The notes: a model not told the origin generated them from the sequence alone. 58,004 nucleotides of DNA from an uncultured Clostridia bacterium (GCA_945876435.1 CAMCOD010000011.1:1-58004), one strand, 5' to 3'; positions 24,375-33,203 are shown, numbered from the stretch's first letter. Numbers and translations are program-made.

Positions 24375-24410
24375 GAAAAGGACGGTTATAAAACCGTCCT
24401 TTTCTTATTT
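24369..24410. terminator. Bidirectional terminator with 19-bp stem
   Basis: AAATAAGAAAAGGACGGTT and its exact complement flank an ATAA loop. It includes the stop codon of the + strand gene and ends 5 bases before the symporter stop. Confidence 0.9.
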
Positions 24411-24414
24411 CTTT

Positions 24415-25779
24415 TTACTTTAATTTTGCAAAGTAATCCTTTGTTTCCCCTACTACAACTTTGCGCAGCGCAAGCAGGGCAATCAAGTTTGGAATGATCA
24501 TCAACGCATTGGTGATATCCGCCAAAAGCCAAATAGGTTCCAAAGTCAGGAAAGGAGCCACCGCGATCGCTGCGATATAAACCACCTTAAAAGCTTTGTT
24601 CCATTTGGTTGTGCCGGTTAAGTAAACCAGACAGCGTTCACCATAATAGCTCCAACCCAAAATGGTTGTAAAGGAGAAGAATACAATGGCAATGGCCAAC
24701 ACATACATACCAATATTCCATGGCAGATTCATATTGTACGCCGTAGTAGCCAGAGGGCTGCCATCCAACGCCGTGTTATCCAGCAGGCCGCTGGAGATAA
24801 TAACCAGTCCGGTCATAGAACAGGTTACGATCGTGGTAAAGAACACACTGGTCATGGAAATCAGGCCCTGTCTAACACAGGAATTGGTCTTTGCCGCTGC
24901 CGCCACAATTGCGGAACTGCCCAAACCGGCTTCATTGGTGTACACACCGCGGGCTACACCGGTACGAATAGTAGTCATCAGGGAAATCACTGCTGTTCCG
25001 GCGGCTCCGCCCAACATGGATTGAGCGGAAAAGGCATCGTGGAAAATGTGGGAAAACGCGCTTGGAAGTGCTGGTGCGTTTAGACAGAGAATCAAAACTG
25101 ATCCGCCGATAAAGGTCAGGGCCATAATCGGCACAACAAACTGAGCTACCTTGGAGATGGACTGAATGCCCCCCAGAATAACGAAGGTAACCATAACAGT
25201 TACAACGATACCGGTAACAATAACCGGGATGTGGAACGCGGTATTAACGGATTCGGTGATCGCGTTGACCTGCGGGAAAGTGCCGCAGCCAAGAAGAGCT
25301 GTAAAAATGCCAAAAATAGCGAACAGTTTTGCCAGCCAGGTAAACTTTTTGCCCATACCGTTCTCAATATAGAACATTGGGCCGCCTGCCATCTGTCCAT
25401 TTTCATCGGTCACCCGATATTTTACCGCCAAAAGACTTTCCGCATATTTTGTGGTCATGCCAAATAGCGCAGACATCCACATCCAGAACATGGCGCCAGG
25501 GCCGCCTACACGCAGTGCGGTGGCCACACCTACAATACTGCCAGTGCCGATATCCGCAGCCAAAGTCGTACACAGCGTCGCAAAAGCAGAAACGTCGCCC
25601 GAGCCGCTTTCGCCCTCTTCTTTTTCAAAAATTGATTTTAACGCTCTGCCGAATTTCGTGATCTGCAGACCCTTCAGCTTTACGGTAAAATACAAACCGG
25701 TACCGATCAGCAAAACCAGGGTCGGCGGACCCCATACAAAAGCCTGAATCTTCGACAGAATAGTCATAATTCCTTCCAT
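24415..25779 (-). CDS. Sodium:alanine symporter (AGCS family)
   Basis: A 454-residue, about ten-helix carrier of the AGCS family, importing alanine or glycine with Na+. GDVSAFATLCTTLAADIGTGSIVGVATAL is the core N-terminal motif, GGPGAMFWMWMSALFGMTTKYAE the family signature, and TGVARGVYTNEAGLGSSAIVAA the ion-binding region. Full length and intact. The ribosome binding site is GGGGAAG. No glycine riboswitch is visible in the 280-base region upstream, which holds only an inverted repeat near 25830 and the DUF1836 terminator. Confidence 0.95.
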   Translation of the reverse strand: MEGIMTILSKIQAFVWGPPTLVLLIGTGLYFTVKLKGLQITKFGRALKSIFEKEEGESGSGDVSAFATLCTTLAADIGTGSIVGVATALRVGGPGAMFWMWMSALFGMTTKYAESLLAVKYRVTDENGQMAGGPMFYIENGMGKKFTWLAKLFAIFGIFTALLGCGTFPQVNAITESVNTAFHIPVIVTGIVVTVMVTFVILGGIQSISKVAQFVVPIMALTFIGGSVLILCLNAPALPSAFSHIFHDAFSAQSMLGGAAGTAVISLMTTIRTGVARGVYTNEAGLGSSAIVAAAAKTNSCVRQGLISMTSVFFTTIVTCSMTGLVIISSGLLDNTALDGSPLATTAYNMNLPWNIGMYVLAIAIVFFSFTTILGWSYYGERCLVYLTGTTKWNKAFKVVYIAAIAVAPFLTLEPIWLLADITNALMIIPNLIALLALRKVVVGETKDYFAKLK

Positions 25780-25998
25780 AATGATTCTTCCCCTTTTGTC
25801 TTTGTTTTCATAAATCCCCTGCTGAAAACAATTTGTTTTTCAGCCAACAATTAAGATAACACAAAATGATGGAAATGGCAAGATGAAAGGCAGGAAATTC
25901 CCTGATGATTTCCCCTTGCTCCCAAAAGCGGAATCCCACTGATAAACAAATCTGTTACTTTCACCAATTCTGCCGCAGAGATACTGTTTTTCCGCGGC

Positions 25999-26023
25999 AA
26001 AAAGCCCGGCTTTACAGCCGGGC
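25999..26023 (-). terminator. Terminator of the DUF1836 gene
   Basis: GCCCGGCT and AGCCGGGC pair around TTAC; on the minus strand TTTTT follows. Confidence 0.8.
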
Positions 26024-26061
26024 CAAACTGCCAGTTTCGTTATATTCAACAGCAAAATCGT

Positions 26062-26595
26062 CTACCTCTCCGAATGTTCCTCCAGCTCCTTGCCTAAGAT
26101 CACAAAGCACTGATCCAAATAGAGCTTATGAGAGATGGTAATGATCGTATTGCGCAGAATCAGCTTTTCATCCGACTGATCTCCGCCAACATTGTCCAAA
26201 ACATCCTTCACATTAAATACAAATTGGAGGATATTTTCAAATTCCTCGCAAAAATAGTCGTAAGCGCGCTGATTTCCGTAGGTTTTCTTCTGCATCTCCA
26301 GCAGAATACGGATATTTTCCAGGGATAATACACTTTTTGCGAAAGCAATAAACACCAAATAGGCAATCTGATCCCGATCATACTGCTTCTTTACCGGATT
26401 TGTAATCAGTCCTTTCTTCACATAGTTACTGATCATTGAGCCTGTAATGGTGATATCATGGAAGGGCTCCAAATAACCCTCAATATATTTTGTTGTTTGT
26501 TCCAAATAGAGTCCCACATTGGGGATTTCATGGTACCGCGGCAGATGAAAATCCGCCATGGAGATTTTAAAATTATCTTTGTGTTCCTGTTTCAT
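26062..26595 (-). CDS. DUF1836 domain protein (MerR-like regulator)
   Basis: A 177-residue DUF1836 protein. FHLPRYHEIPNVGLYLEQTTKYIEGYLEP is the typical start, TGSMISNYVKKGLITNPVKKQYDRDQIAYLVFI resembles a MerR-like winged helix with its wing (tyrosine-Asp-Arg), and SVLSLENIRILLEMQ the next helix. In Firmicutes this family is thought to be DNA-binding; its regulon is unknown. It is followed by a strong minus strand terminator. No nearby gene obviously belongs to it. Confidence 0.85.
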   Translation of the reverse strand: MKQEHKDNFKISMADFHLPRYHEIPNVGLYLEQTTKYIEGYLEPFHDITITGSMISNYVKKGLITNPVKKQYDRDQIAYLVFIAFAKSVLSLENIRILLEMQKKTYGNQRAYDYFCEEFENILQFVFNVKDVLDNVGGDQSDEKLILRNTIITISHKLYLDQCFVILGKELEEHSER

Positions 26596-26661
26596 AGCTT
26601 CATTTTACAAAGATTTTTATCCAAAGTCAAGCAAAACCGAAAATAATGTTTCAAACTACCC

Positions 26662-26690
26662 TTGACAAGTTTTTTAAAAACTGATACCCT
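26662..26690 (+). promoter_or_regulatory. Promoter of degV-like gene with internal palindrome
   Basis: TTGACA (26662-26667), 17 bp, TACCCT (26685-26690). The spacer contains the perfect palindrome AGTTTTTTAAAAACT (26668-26682), a possible operator. Confidence 0.6.
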
Positions 26691-26744
26691 TATGACATAG
26701 CAGAATACGGGGACTTTACCCTAAAAAACATGAGGTGAATTACC

Positions 26745-27575
26745 ATGACATATAAAATTGTTGCTGATTCCACTTCCAACGTCATGTCTTTGGAAAAAAT
26801 CGACTTCTCCAGCGTACCTATGAAGATCGTTACCGACGTAAAGGAGTATGTCGATGACAATCGCTTGAATACAGAAGAAATGGTGGCCGACCTGAAAGCC
26901 TACAAAGGCCGTTCCGGTACCTCCTGCCCCAGCATTGGTGAATGGGAAGAAGCCTTCGGGGACGCCGATGTTGTTTTCGGCGTAACGATCACCAGCGCTT
27001 TGTCCGGAAGCTACGGTGCTGCCATGGAAGCAAAGAAAACCTATGAGGAAAACCACCCCAGCAGAAAGGTTCATATTATTGATTCTCTGACCGCTGGTCC
27101 GGAAATGGAACTGATCATCGAAAAATTGCAGCAGCTGATGCTTGACGGAAAATCCTTCGAGGCAATCCGTGAGGAAATCACTGCCTATACCCAGCGCACC
27201 CATACACTTTTCTCTCTGGAATCCCTGAAAAACCTGGCCAACAACGGCCGTATCAACCATGCCGTTGCCACAGCGGCCGGCCTGTTGGGCATTCGTGTTG
27301 TGGGCAAAGGAAGTGACAAAGGCACTCTGGAACTGATGCACAAATGCCGCGGCGAAAAGAAAGCCATGGAAACCCTGTTTGCGGAAATGAAGAAGATGGG
27401 CTTTAAAGGCGGCAAGGTACGCATCTCCCACTGCTTTAATCTCAACGCTACACAGTCCCTCATTGACTTGATCCGGAAAGAATTTGCCCAAGCCGACATT
27501 AAATTCTGCGATACCACCGGCCTGTGCAGCTTCTATGCGGAAAAGGGCGGTTTGATTCTGGGCTTTGAAAGCTAA
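26745..27575 (+). CDS. DegV family fatty-acid-binding protein
   Basis: A 276-residue DegV protein, a fatty acid-binding fold that can serve as FakB in the fatty acid kinase pathway. IVADSTSNVM (start of the DxTS motif), GTSCPSIGEWEEAF, VFGVTITSALSGSYGAAMEA and VHIIDSLTAGPEMELIIEKL are family hallmarks. The DUF-type C-terminal half is complete (KGGKVRISHCFN, then ATQSLIDLIR). A fakA kinase is not in the window. AAACATGAGGTG precedes the ATG. Monocistronic. Confidence 0.92.
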   Translation: MTYKIVADSTSNVMSLEKIDFSSVPMKIVTDVKEYVDDNRLNTEEMVADLKAYKGRSGTSCPSIGEWEEAFGDADVVFGVTITSALSGSYGAAMEAKKTYEENHPSRKVHIIDSLTAGPEMELIIEKLQQLMLDGKSFEAIREEITAYTQRTHTLFSLESLKNLANNGRINHAVATAAGLLGIRVVGKGSDKGTLELMHKCRGEKKAMETLFAEMKKMGFKGGKVRISHCFNLNATQSLIDLIRKEFAQADIKFCDTTGLCSFYAEKGGLILGFES

Positions 27576-27610
27576 ACGATCCCCTCCGCCTTTCTTTCCC
27601 TCTTGTTGTT

Positions 27611-27640
27611 AAAACCCCGACTCACGTCGGGGTTTTCTTT
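27611..27640 (+). terminator. Terminator of the degV-like gene
   Basis: AAAACCCCGAC and GTCGGGGTTTT form a perfect stem around TCAC; further T follow. Confidence 0.9.
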
Positions 27641-27644
27641 TTTC

Positions 27645-27668
27645 TCCAACAAGTGTATAATTGTTGGA
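27645..27668. promoter_or_regulatory. Inverted repeat over the -10 region of the small membrane gene
   Basis: TCCAACAA (27645-27652) and TTGTTGGA (27661-27668) flank GTGTATAA, so a TATAAT-like -10 (TATAAT at 27657-27662) lies between and within the arms. It looks like an operator. Confidence 0.55.
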
Positions 27669-27695
27669 AAGACACACACATAGGAGGTATGATAG

Positions 27696-28034
27696 ATGTC
27701 AGAAGGAAAAATTGGCTTCATCATTTGGGCTTTGTGCGGCCTGCTTTTTCTGGGAATGGGAATTTTTTGCCTGTTGAAAGCAGACCGTTCCACACCCTTC
27801 GGATTCTGGGCCAACGCCAAAATCCCGACCATTGACAATGTCCCCGCTTACAACCGGGCTTTGGGCAAATTATGGTATACAACCGGTGTTTTGTTTGCTC
27901 TGCTTGGCCTTCCCTTGCTGGCCGGAGCCGATTCTCCCTTGGTCTTTCTATCTGTTCTGGGAACTATATTGCTGATAATTGGCGTGATGGTGATCTATGT
28001 ATTCAAAATTGAAGGAAAATACCGCAAAAAGTAG
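27696..28034 (+). CDS. Small three-helix membrane protein, DUF3784-like
   Basis: A 112-residue protein with three membrane helices (FIIWALCGLLFLGMGIFCLL, LWYTTGVLFALLGLPLLAG, VFLSVLGTILLIIGVMVIYVF) and a cytoplasmic or surface loop containing FGFWANAKIPTIDNVPAYNRALGK. The loop and helix pattern resemble the DUF3784-like proteins of Firmicutes, of unknown function. CATAGGAGGTATGATAG precedes the start. The next gene starts 10 bp later, so the pair is likely an operon under the palindromic promoter at 27645-27668. Confidence 0.65.
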   Translation: MSEGKIGFIIWALCGLLFLGMGIFCLLKADRSTPFGFWANAKIPTIDNVPAYNRALGKLWYTTGVLFALLGLPLLAGADSPLVFLSVLGTILLIIGVMVIYVFKIEGKYRKK

Positions 28035-28044
28035 GAGAAAAGAT

Positions 28045-28659
28045 ATGAGCGATTTCAAAGAACTGCACGACGGCTCCCTTTACCTGCCAAATGATGATAA
28101 ACTTTTCAGAGAACAACTCCGCTGTCAGGAAAAACTCTATGAATATAACCAGACCCATCCCTCCCAACAGAATGAGCGTCAAGCTTTGCTAAAGGAAATG
28201 TTTGCGGAGCTGGGGGAGGGCTGCTATGTGGAACCGCCTCTGCGCTCCAACTGGGGCGGACATCATGTCCACTTCGGCAAAGGCATCTACGCCAACTACA
28301 ATCTGACTTTGGTGGATGACACTCATATTTATGTGGGAGATCACTGCATGTTCGGCCCCAATGTGACTGTAGCCACCGCCGGACATCCCATCCTCCCGGA
28401 GCTGCGCTTGCAGCAATATCAGTATAACGCCCCCGTGTGCATCGGCAAGAATTGTTGGATCGGCGCCGGTGCGCTCATCATGCCCGGTGTTACCATTGGC
28501 GACAACACTGTAGTCGGCGCGGGCAGCGTAGTCACCAAAGACCTGCCCTCTAACGTGGTCGCAGTTGGAAACCCCTGCCGGGTTTTGCGGGAAATCAGTG
28601 AACGTGATCGGGAATTTTACTTTAAAAACCGGAAAATCGACTGGGAAAAACTGAAATAG
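28045..28659 (+). CDS. Sugar O-acetyltransferase (maltose acetyltransferase type)
   Basis: A 204-residue left-handed beta-helix acetyltransferase of the LacA/Maa family. The N-terminal cap (LYEYNQTHPSQQNERQALLKEMF) is the maltose acetyltransferase domain; hexapeptide repeats follow (HVHFGKGIYANYNLTLVDDT, IYVGDHCMFGPNV), with the catalytic His in VATAGHPI and IGDNTVVGAGSVVTKDLP. It transfers acetyl from acetyl-CoA to a sugar, here unknown. ATG 28045 has AGGAGAAAAGAT in front; the upstream in-frame codons belong to the previous gene's 3' end. Confidence 0.92.
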   Translation: MSDFKELHDGSLYLPNDDKLFREQLRCQEKLYEYNQTHPSQQNERQALLKEMFAELGEGCYVEPPLRSNWGGHHVHFGKGIYANYNLTLVDDTHIYVGDHCMFGPNVTVATAGHPILPELRLQQYQYNAPVCIGKNCWIGAGALIMPGVTIGDNTVVGAGSVVTKDLPSNVVAVGNPCRVLREISERDREFYFKNRKIDWEKLK

Positions 28660-28704
28660 ACGCAAAAAAAGAACTATCCATACGGATAGTTCTTTTTTTG
28701 CGTC
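28659..28704. terminator. 21-bp perfect bidirectional terminator
   Basis: GACGCAAAAAAAGAACTATCC with its exact complement around ATAC. A-run and T-run are within the stem; it ends the acetyltransferase gene and the convergent nrdJ. Confidence 0.92.
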
Positions 28705-28712
28705 TTTTATGC

Positions 28713-31061
28713 TTATCTTACCGGGCAGACACCATTTACGCAGTCGCTGCTGTCAAAGTCCAGCTCCGATTCCTCTCTCTCATACTTGGAAATCAGGGAC
28801 GGATTGAAGGGGCGCATGGCTGCCTTGCGGCGCTCGTATTCTTCCTTGGTGATCTCTTCGTAAGGCAGAAGCTCATAGAAGCTGTCATCATAACTGAGGA
28901 AGGACAAAGCCACAATATCGTCCCAATTGTTCCACACCCATTCCTCCACCTCAGGCCATTCATGGTCACGAACATGGATCGTGATGGAACAGTTGTGATC
29001 TACATAATGTTCCATGAACATTTTGTAGTTTTCAAGCTGTTCAATGGCGGAAACATCCGCTTTTACCCGGCCTGCAGGAGCTTTCGCCGGAAATTCCACA
29101 ACTTTGGTCTTACAGTTTACCGGATCCTGGCCTACTTCAGGGAGAACCGGATAGCCCAATTCCTCGCAAACCTTGCACAGCGGGTCGGTAGCGGTGATAC
29201 GGATGCGGCGGATGTAGTAAGGGGAATGTGAATAATGAACGCCGCTGGAAACCGTAGGCAGAAGGGACTGAGTTCCTTCCGGTTTTACCGTTGTCACCAG
29301 CAAAGGCTTTGGCAGATTCAAAGAGTCCGCGATCTCATCCGCGGCTTCCCGAGCGGCTGCGCGCAATTTTTCCAGAATATCGATCTGCTGCTCCCGGCTC
29401 AGCTTAGCCGCATTGACCATATCCTGCCATCCGGTCAGGGAACAGCCTACCAGACGATCTCTCTGCTGCACCTGATTCCAGGAATGGATCTCCAATTCCC
29501 GGCAGGTCATGCGATAGCCGGCTCTTGCGGACAGTCTCTGAGCAGCCAGAAGGCCTTCCATATCCAGTTTTCCATCTTCATCAACGAAAGCTTTCACGTT
29601 GATGGTAGTCAGGTTGCACAAACCATGACTGTCCAGCAAAATTTCGCCGCAGGGATTGCAGCCGCAGAAGTTCGGACGGCGCTTTGCGCCGGCCTCCTCG
29701 TTGATCCAACCCGGTTCGCCGGAATAACGCATCTGCTGGATATGCCAATGAAGCTGTTCCCGGCTGGGTTTGCGGCGGTAGAAAATAGAGTTGTTGCTCA
29801 TCTGACGGTGAGAGAGGGCTTTGTCCATCTCCCAGCGGCCATTGACCTGACGGTAAAGATTGCTTTTTGCCTTGATGCAGGTTTCGTCGTCCTGGTCGAT
29901 CAGACCGATCTCGGAAGTTCGGCGCACACCACCGGAAACCACATTTTCACCGATGATATTCGCAATATCCAGCAGGTCGATGGGCTGAAGCTGGGTGCGG
30001 TTCTCGCCGCTGCGGATTCCGGCGGCCGTAATGACCTTATTGATCTTCTCCAGCATGGTCATCATGGACTCATAGCCGGAAGCGGTGCCGCCAAAGACCT
30101 TCAGACGCTCCCCTCTTGGGCGGATGCTGTCATATTCCACGATCATGGTTTTAATCTTGTTGTATTCATTGCTGGTCAAAATATTGAAATAGTGATCCAA
30201 GGCCTGTGCCCAGCCTTCTTTGGAATCGCCGATGGCGATGGTCACATCATCCTGTGTGAAGGCAAGGTTGGTAAATTCCAGGCGCTCCTCCTTTGGACGG
30301 GGATTATAGGCCTTGTGAAGGATCTTCATATCCGTGCGGATCTTCGGCAGTTTCGCGGCATCCTCTTTCAGCACACGAATTCCCACACCGGAACCTACCA
30401 TCAACAGATAGAACAGGTCATGGTACGCATGGAAGTCGTCGATCACTTCAAAAGCGCAGTTGTAGTTAGCCATTGGGTAATCTTCTGCTACCTTTGTATT
30501 TCCTACCCACAAGGTACGCCCGGAGAGGAACTGTCTCATATGGTAAATGTTGTCATAGAGTGTCTCTGCCTCTTCTCTGGAGGTTGGAGCCAAAGAGCAG
30601 TTGTACTCCACCGCTCTGCGGACCGTTTCCCACCAAAATTCTCTGCGGTTCAGTTTTGGCAGATAGCGGGAATAGGTTCTGCTGTAAACAAAAGAACCAA
30701 GCTGCTCCATTGGATTGGGAGCATGTTTATATTTGCTGAGGAACTCCTTGCTCAACAGTCCACTGCTCCACTCATCCTCCTGGCCGCGTACCTTTTCCTT
30801 TTCCATCCGGTACAGCATATAGGCTCGAACGGTGCGATACTGCTGCTGTTCAAAGAGAATCTCCTCCACCGTGTCCTGGATCCGCTCGATATCGATGATC
30901 TCTTCTCCCTTTTCCAACAAACGTGCCTCTACCGCATCTGTTGCGGCGCCGATTGCCTCCTCATTCTGTTCACCGGCGGCTGCGGCGGCCAAACTGATGG
31001 CCCGGAAAATAAATTCTTTATCGAAAGGTACAATATTTCCGCTGCGTTTTCTGACGTTCAT
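28713..31061 (-). CDS. nrdJ: Adenosylcobalamin-dependent ribonucleoside triphosphate reductase (class II)
   Basis: A 782-residue class II ribonucleotide reductase, B12-dependent, making deoxynucleotides without oxygen. Residues 1-95 form an ATP-cone (RKRSGNIVPFDKEFIFRAI, VEEILFEQQQYRTVRAYMLY). The barrel contains YNCAFEVIDD (redox Cys), GSGVGIRVLKED, the catalytic loop NPCGEILLDSHGLCNLTTINV, and substrate-phosphate TVKPEGTQSLL. The C-terminal CVNGVC is the thioredoxin-contacting pair. This is the monomeric Lactobacillus-type enzyme. No cobalamin riboswitch is visible in the 300-base region shared with map; a simple promoter is. Confidence 0.96.
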   Translation of the reverse strand: MNVRKRSGNIVPFDKEFIFRAISLAAAAAGEQNEEAIGAATDAVEARLLEKGEEIIDIERIQDTVEEILFEQQQYRTVRAYMLYRMEKEKVRGQEDEWSSGLLSKEFLSKYKHAPNPMEQLGSFVYSRTYSRYLPKLNRREFWWETVRRAVEYNCSLAPTSREEAETLYDNIYHMRQFLSGRTLWVGNTKVAEDYPMANYNCAFEVIDDFHAYHDLFYLLMVGSGVGIRVLKEDAAKLPKIRTDMKILHKAYNPRPKEERLEFTNLAFTQDDVTIAIGDSKEGWAQALDHYFNILTSNEYNKIKTMIVEYDSIRPRGERLKVFGGTASGYESMMTMLEKINKVITAAGIRSGENRTQLQPIDLLDIANIIGENVVSGGVRRTSEIGLIDQDDETCIKAKSNLYRQVNGRWEMDKALSHRQMSNNSIFYRRKPSREQLHWHIQQMRYSGEPGWINEEAGAKRRPNFCGCNPCGEILLDSHGLCNLTTINVKAFVDEDGKLDMEGLLAAQRLSARAGYRMTCRELEIHSWNQVQQRDRLVGCSLTGWQDMVNAAKLSREQQIDILEKLRAAAREAADEIADSLNLPKPLLVTTVKPEGTQSLLPTVSSGVHYSHSPYYIRRIRITATDPLCKVCEELGYPVLPEVGQDPVNCKTKVVEFPAKAPAGRVKADVSAIEQLENYKMFMEHYVDHNCSITIHVRDHEWPEVEEWVWNNWDDIVALSFLSYDDSFYELLPYEEITKEEYERRKAAMRPFNPSLISKYEREESELDFDSSDCVNGVCPVR

Positions 31062-31097
31062 CGCGTTACCCCTTTCCTTTCTAACGATATACTACAA

Positions 31098-31125
31098 ATT
31101 ATAGCAGACCGGGACCAATTCGCAA
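31098..31125 (-). promoter_or_regulatory. Promoter of nrdJ
   Basis: On the minus strand TTGCGA (31120-31125), 16 bp and TATAAT (31098-31103), about 30 bases before the start codon after GAAAGGAAAGGGG. Confidence 0.75.
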
Positions 31126-31250
31126 GCGGTTTTCTTTGCCAACCCTCCCTTTTCCCGAAGATTCATAAGATTCATGGAAAATTTCTTAAAAACTTTGGTG
31201 ACTAATTTTGTTGACAAAGAATCCACCGATTTTCCCTCCTTCGACTCTCG

Positions 31251-31279
31251 TTGCAAGGAGCTTCCAGCTGTGATACAAT
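31251..31279 (+). promoter_or_regulatory. Promoter of map
   Basis: TTGCAA (31251-31256), 17-base spacer, TACAAT (31274-31279); the start is about 75 bases before the ATG. Confidence 0.75.
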
Positions 31280-31361
31280 GATAAGCGAACCTTTGGAAGC
31301 TGTCTGTACGACAGAAAGTCAAAATTTTCAGACTGAGATTTCTTGGAAAGGGGACTTTTTT

Positions 31362-32234
31362 ATGAAAAAACCAGAACGCAACGATCCCTGCTGGTGCGGC
31401 AGCGGAAAGAAATACAAAAAATGCCATGCTGACTTTGATGAAAAAATTGACCACTTCCGCCGTCTGGGCTGCGAAGTGCCGACCCGCGAAATGATCAAAA
31501 CACCGGAACAGATCGAAGGGATCCGGGAAAGCGGGAAAATCAACATTGCTGTCCTGGATTATGTGGCACAGCACATTGGCGCCGGGATGTCCACGGAGGA
31601 CATTGACCGGCTTGTACACAGCAAAACCCTGGAACTGGGCGCGATCCCCGCTCCCCTAAATTACGAAGGCTTTCCTAAAAGCGTCTGCACCTCTGTCAAC
31701 GATCAGGTCTGCCATGGGATTCCCGATGAATCGGTGATCCTTCAGGAGGGCGATATCATCAATGTAGATGTGTCCACCATCTACAAGGGCTACTTTTCTG
31801 ATTCTTCCCGTATGTTCTGCATTGGCCAGGTCTCTCCGGAAGCCAAACGGCTGGTAGAAGTGGCAAAAGAGTGCGTGGAAAAGGGCTTGGAGCAGGTAAA
31901 GCCTTGGGGTTTTCTCGGTGATATGGGGCAGGCTGTCCATGACCACGCCAAGGCCAACGGCTGCACCGTCGTAGAGGAGATCGGCGGCCATGGCGTAGGT
32001 CTGGAGTTCCACGAGGATCCCTTCGTCAGCTATGTGACCCGCCGCGGCGAGGAAATGCTGATGGTTCCCGGTATGGTCTTTACCATTGAACCTATGGTCA
32101 ACGCCGGCGATGCGGATGTTGTTATGATGGAAGACGATGACTGGATCGTTTACACCGCTGACGGCAGCTTGTCGGCACAGTGGGAAGTAACCGTAGCCGT
32201 TACGGAAACCGGCTACCAGATCTTGGCCTATTAA
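31362..32234 (+). CDS. map: Methionine aminopeptidase type I with N-terminal SEC-C zinc motif
   Basis: A 290-residue aminopeptidase that removes the initiator methionine. Residues 4-20 (ERNDPCWCGSGKKYKKCH) are a SEC-C zinc-finger found in many clostridial MAPs and likely bind the ribosome. The pita-bread fold follows with metal ligands in INVDVSTIYKGYFSDSSRMF (two Asp), GHGVGLEFHEDP (His), FTIEPMVNAG (Glu) and SAQWEVTV (Glu). Full length. ATG 31362 follows GGAAAGGGGACTTTTTT. It has its own promoter and is divergent from nrdJ. Confidence 0.96.
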   Translation: MKKPERNDPCWCGSGKKYKKCHADFDEKIDHFRRLGCEVPTREMIKTPEQIEGIRESGKINIAVLDYVAQHIGAGMSTEDIDRLVHSKTLELGAIPAPLNYEGFPKSVCTSVNDQVCHGIPDESVILQEGDIINVDVSTIYKGYFSDSSRMFCIGQVSPEAKRLVEVAKECVEKGLEQVKPWGFLGDMGQAVHDHAKANGCTVVEEIGGHGVGLEFHEDPFVSYVTRRGEEMLMVPGMVFTIEPMVNAGDADVVMMEDDDWIVYTADGSLSAQWEVTVAVTETGYQILAY

Positions 32235-32237
32235 ACC

Positions 32238-33131
32238 TTATTTCTTCACTGCCAGGCAGTAGCCCACGGCCTCCATTGCCTCCATAGGGTGTTGAGGATT
32301 GGCTTTGTTGTGCAAAGCAAAATACTGCTCCGTCATTTCTTTTGGTGTCAGGTGTTCATAAAGACCAAATCTTCGGCGGCTGAGAAGTTGTTCCATCTCC
32401 TCCTGCTCATAAACTGCCTTCATTGGTTCCCCGGCGCCTTGTGCAAGGGCTTTTTGCTTTTCACTCTGCTGGCCCTCGCCCTGCTTCATAGGATAGTCCA
32501 GGACCAATGCGCTGCCCTCCGGCAAAAGATCCTGCAAACGATCCAGCAGGTTTTCGAACGCCTCTTGGGGCAAATAATAGACCAGACCCAACAGACTGCA
32601 AAAACTCCGTTTTTCCGGAGAAAAGCTCTTGTGTTCCAACAAAATCTTCTGCCACTCCTCTTGGGACAGATCCATCGGCAGATAAAAAGTATTTTCCGGA
32701 ATGGATAAACCGGCTTTTTGGATGCGCTGCTGTTTGTCCGCCACCGATTCCGGCAAATCCAGCTCAAAGATTTGGAGCTTTTGGGCCCATTCCGGCTGAC
32801 GCAGGGCAAAGGTGTCATAACCGGCGCCGAAAAGCAGATACTGCTCCGTTCCCAGAGCTACCGCGGTCTTCAAGGAACGCTCCGCAAAGGCAGCCCGCCC
32901 CAATGGCGCCGGTGAAAGCTGCCGGTCCACAATCAAACGCAGAGCTTCCTCCTCGCTGCCCTGAAAATCCGGGGCAAAAAAGCGGATTCCCTGAGCCATG
33001 GTTTGGGCGATTTGCTGGTAATCCTCCCCCAGCAGCATGCCGGCGATTGGATCCGAGAAGATGGGAACGGTATATTTCTCCGTATGGTAGGCTCTTGCAA
33101 AGGCACTGACTAAAGCTGTCATGTTGTTCAT
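32238..33131 (-). CDS. Class I SAM-dependent methyltransferase, LCMT-like
   Basis: A 297-residue methyltransferase of the leucine carboxyl methyltransferase/PPM-like family. LGTEQYLLFGAGYDTFALR is the SAM motif (GAGYDT), IFELDLPESVADKQ the acidic loop that binds the ribose, and SLLGLVYYLPQEAFENLLDRL the family core. Members methylate carboxyl groups of proteins or polyketides; the substrate here is unknown. ATG 33131 after AAAGGAAGCG is preferred to the TTG at 33134. Convergent with map. Confidence 0.88.
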   Translation of the reverse strand: MNNMTALVSAFARAYHTEKYTVPIFSDPIAGMLLGEDYQQIAQTMAQGIRFFAPDFQGSEEEALRLIVDRQLSPAPLGRAAFAERSLKTAVALGTEQYLLFGAGYDTFALRQPEWAQKLQIFELDLPESVADKQQRIQKAGLSIPENTFYLPMDLSQEEWQKILLEHKSFSPEKRSFCSLLGLVYYLPQEAFENLLDRLQDLLPEGSALVLDYPMKQGEGQQSEKQKALAQGAGEPMKAVYEQEEMEQLLSRRRFGLYEHLTPKEMTEQYFALHNKANPQHPMEAMEAVGYCLAVKK

Positions 33132-33203
33132 CAAAACGCTTCCTTTCTTTTTGATTTCCCCGGGTATTTCTGTTATACAACGGAAAATTGGAAAAGAACA
33201 GTC

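Noticed and set aside
25780..26061. A glycine riboswitch upstream of the alanine symporter
   Set aside because: The region holds only a short inverted repeat and the DUF1836 terminator; conserved glycine aptamer cores are absent.
29235..31205. A 656-codon + strand open frame
   Set aside because: It is exactly antisense to nrdJ, whose motifs are complete. The frame is open only as a side effect of codon bias.
31062..31361. A cobalamin riboswitch upstream of nrdJ
   Set aside because: No B12-box-like sequence is visible and the gap is filled by two simple divergent promoters.
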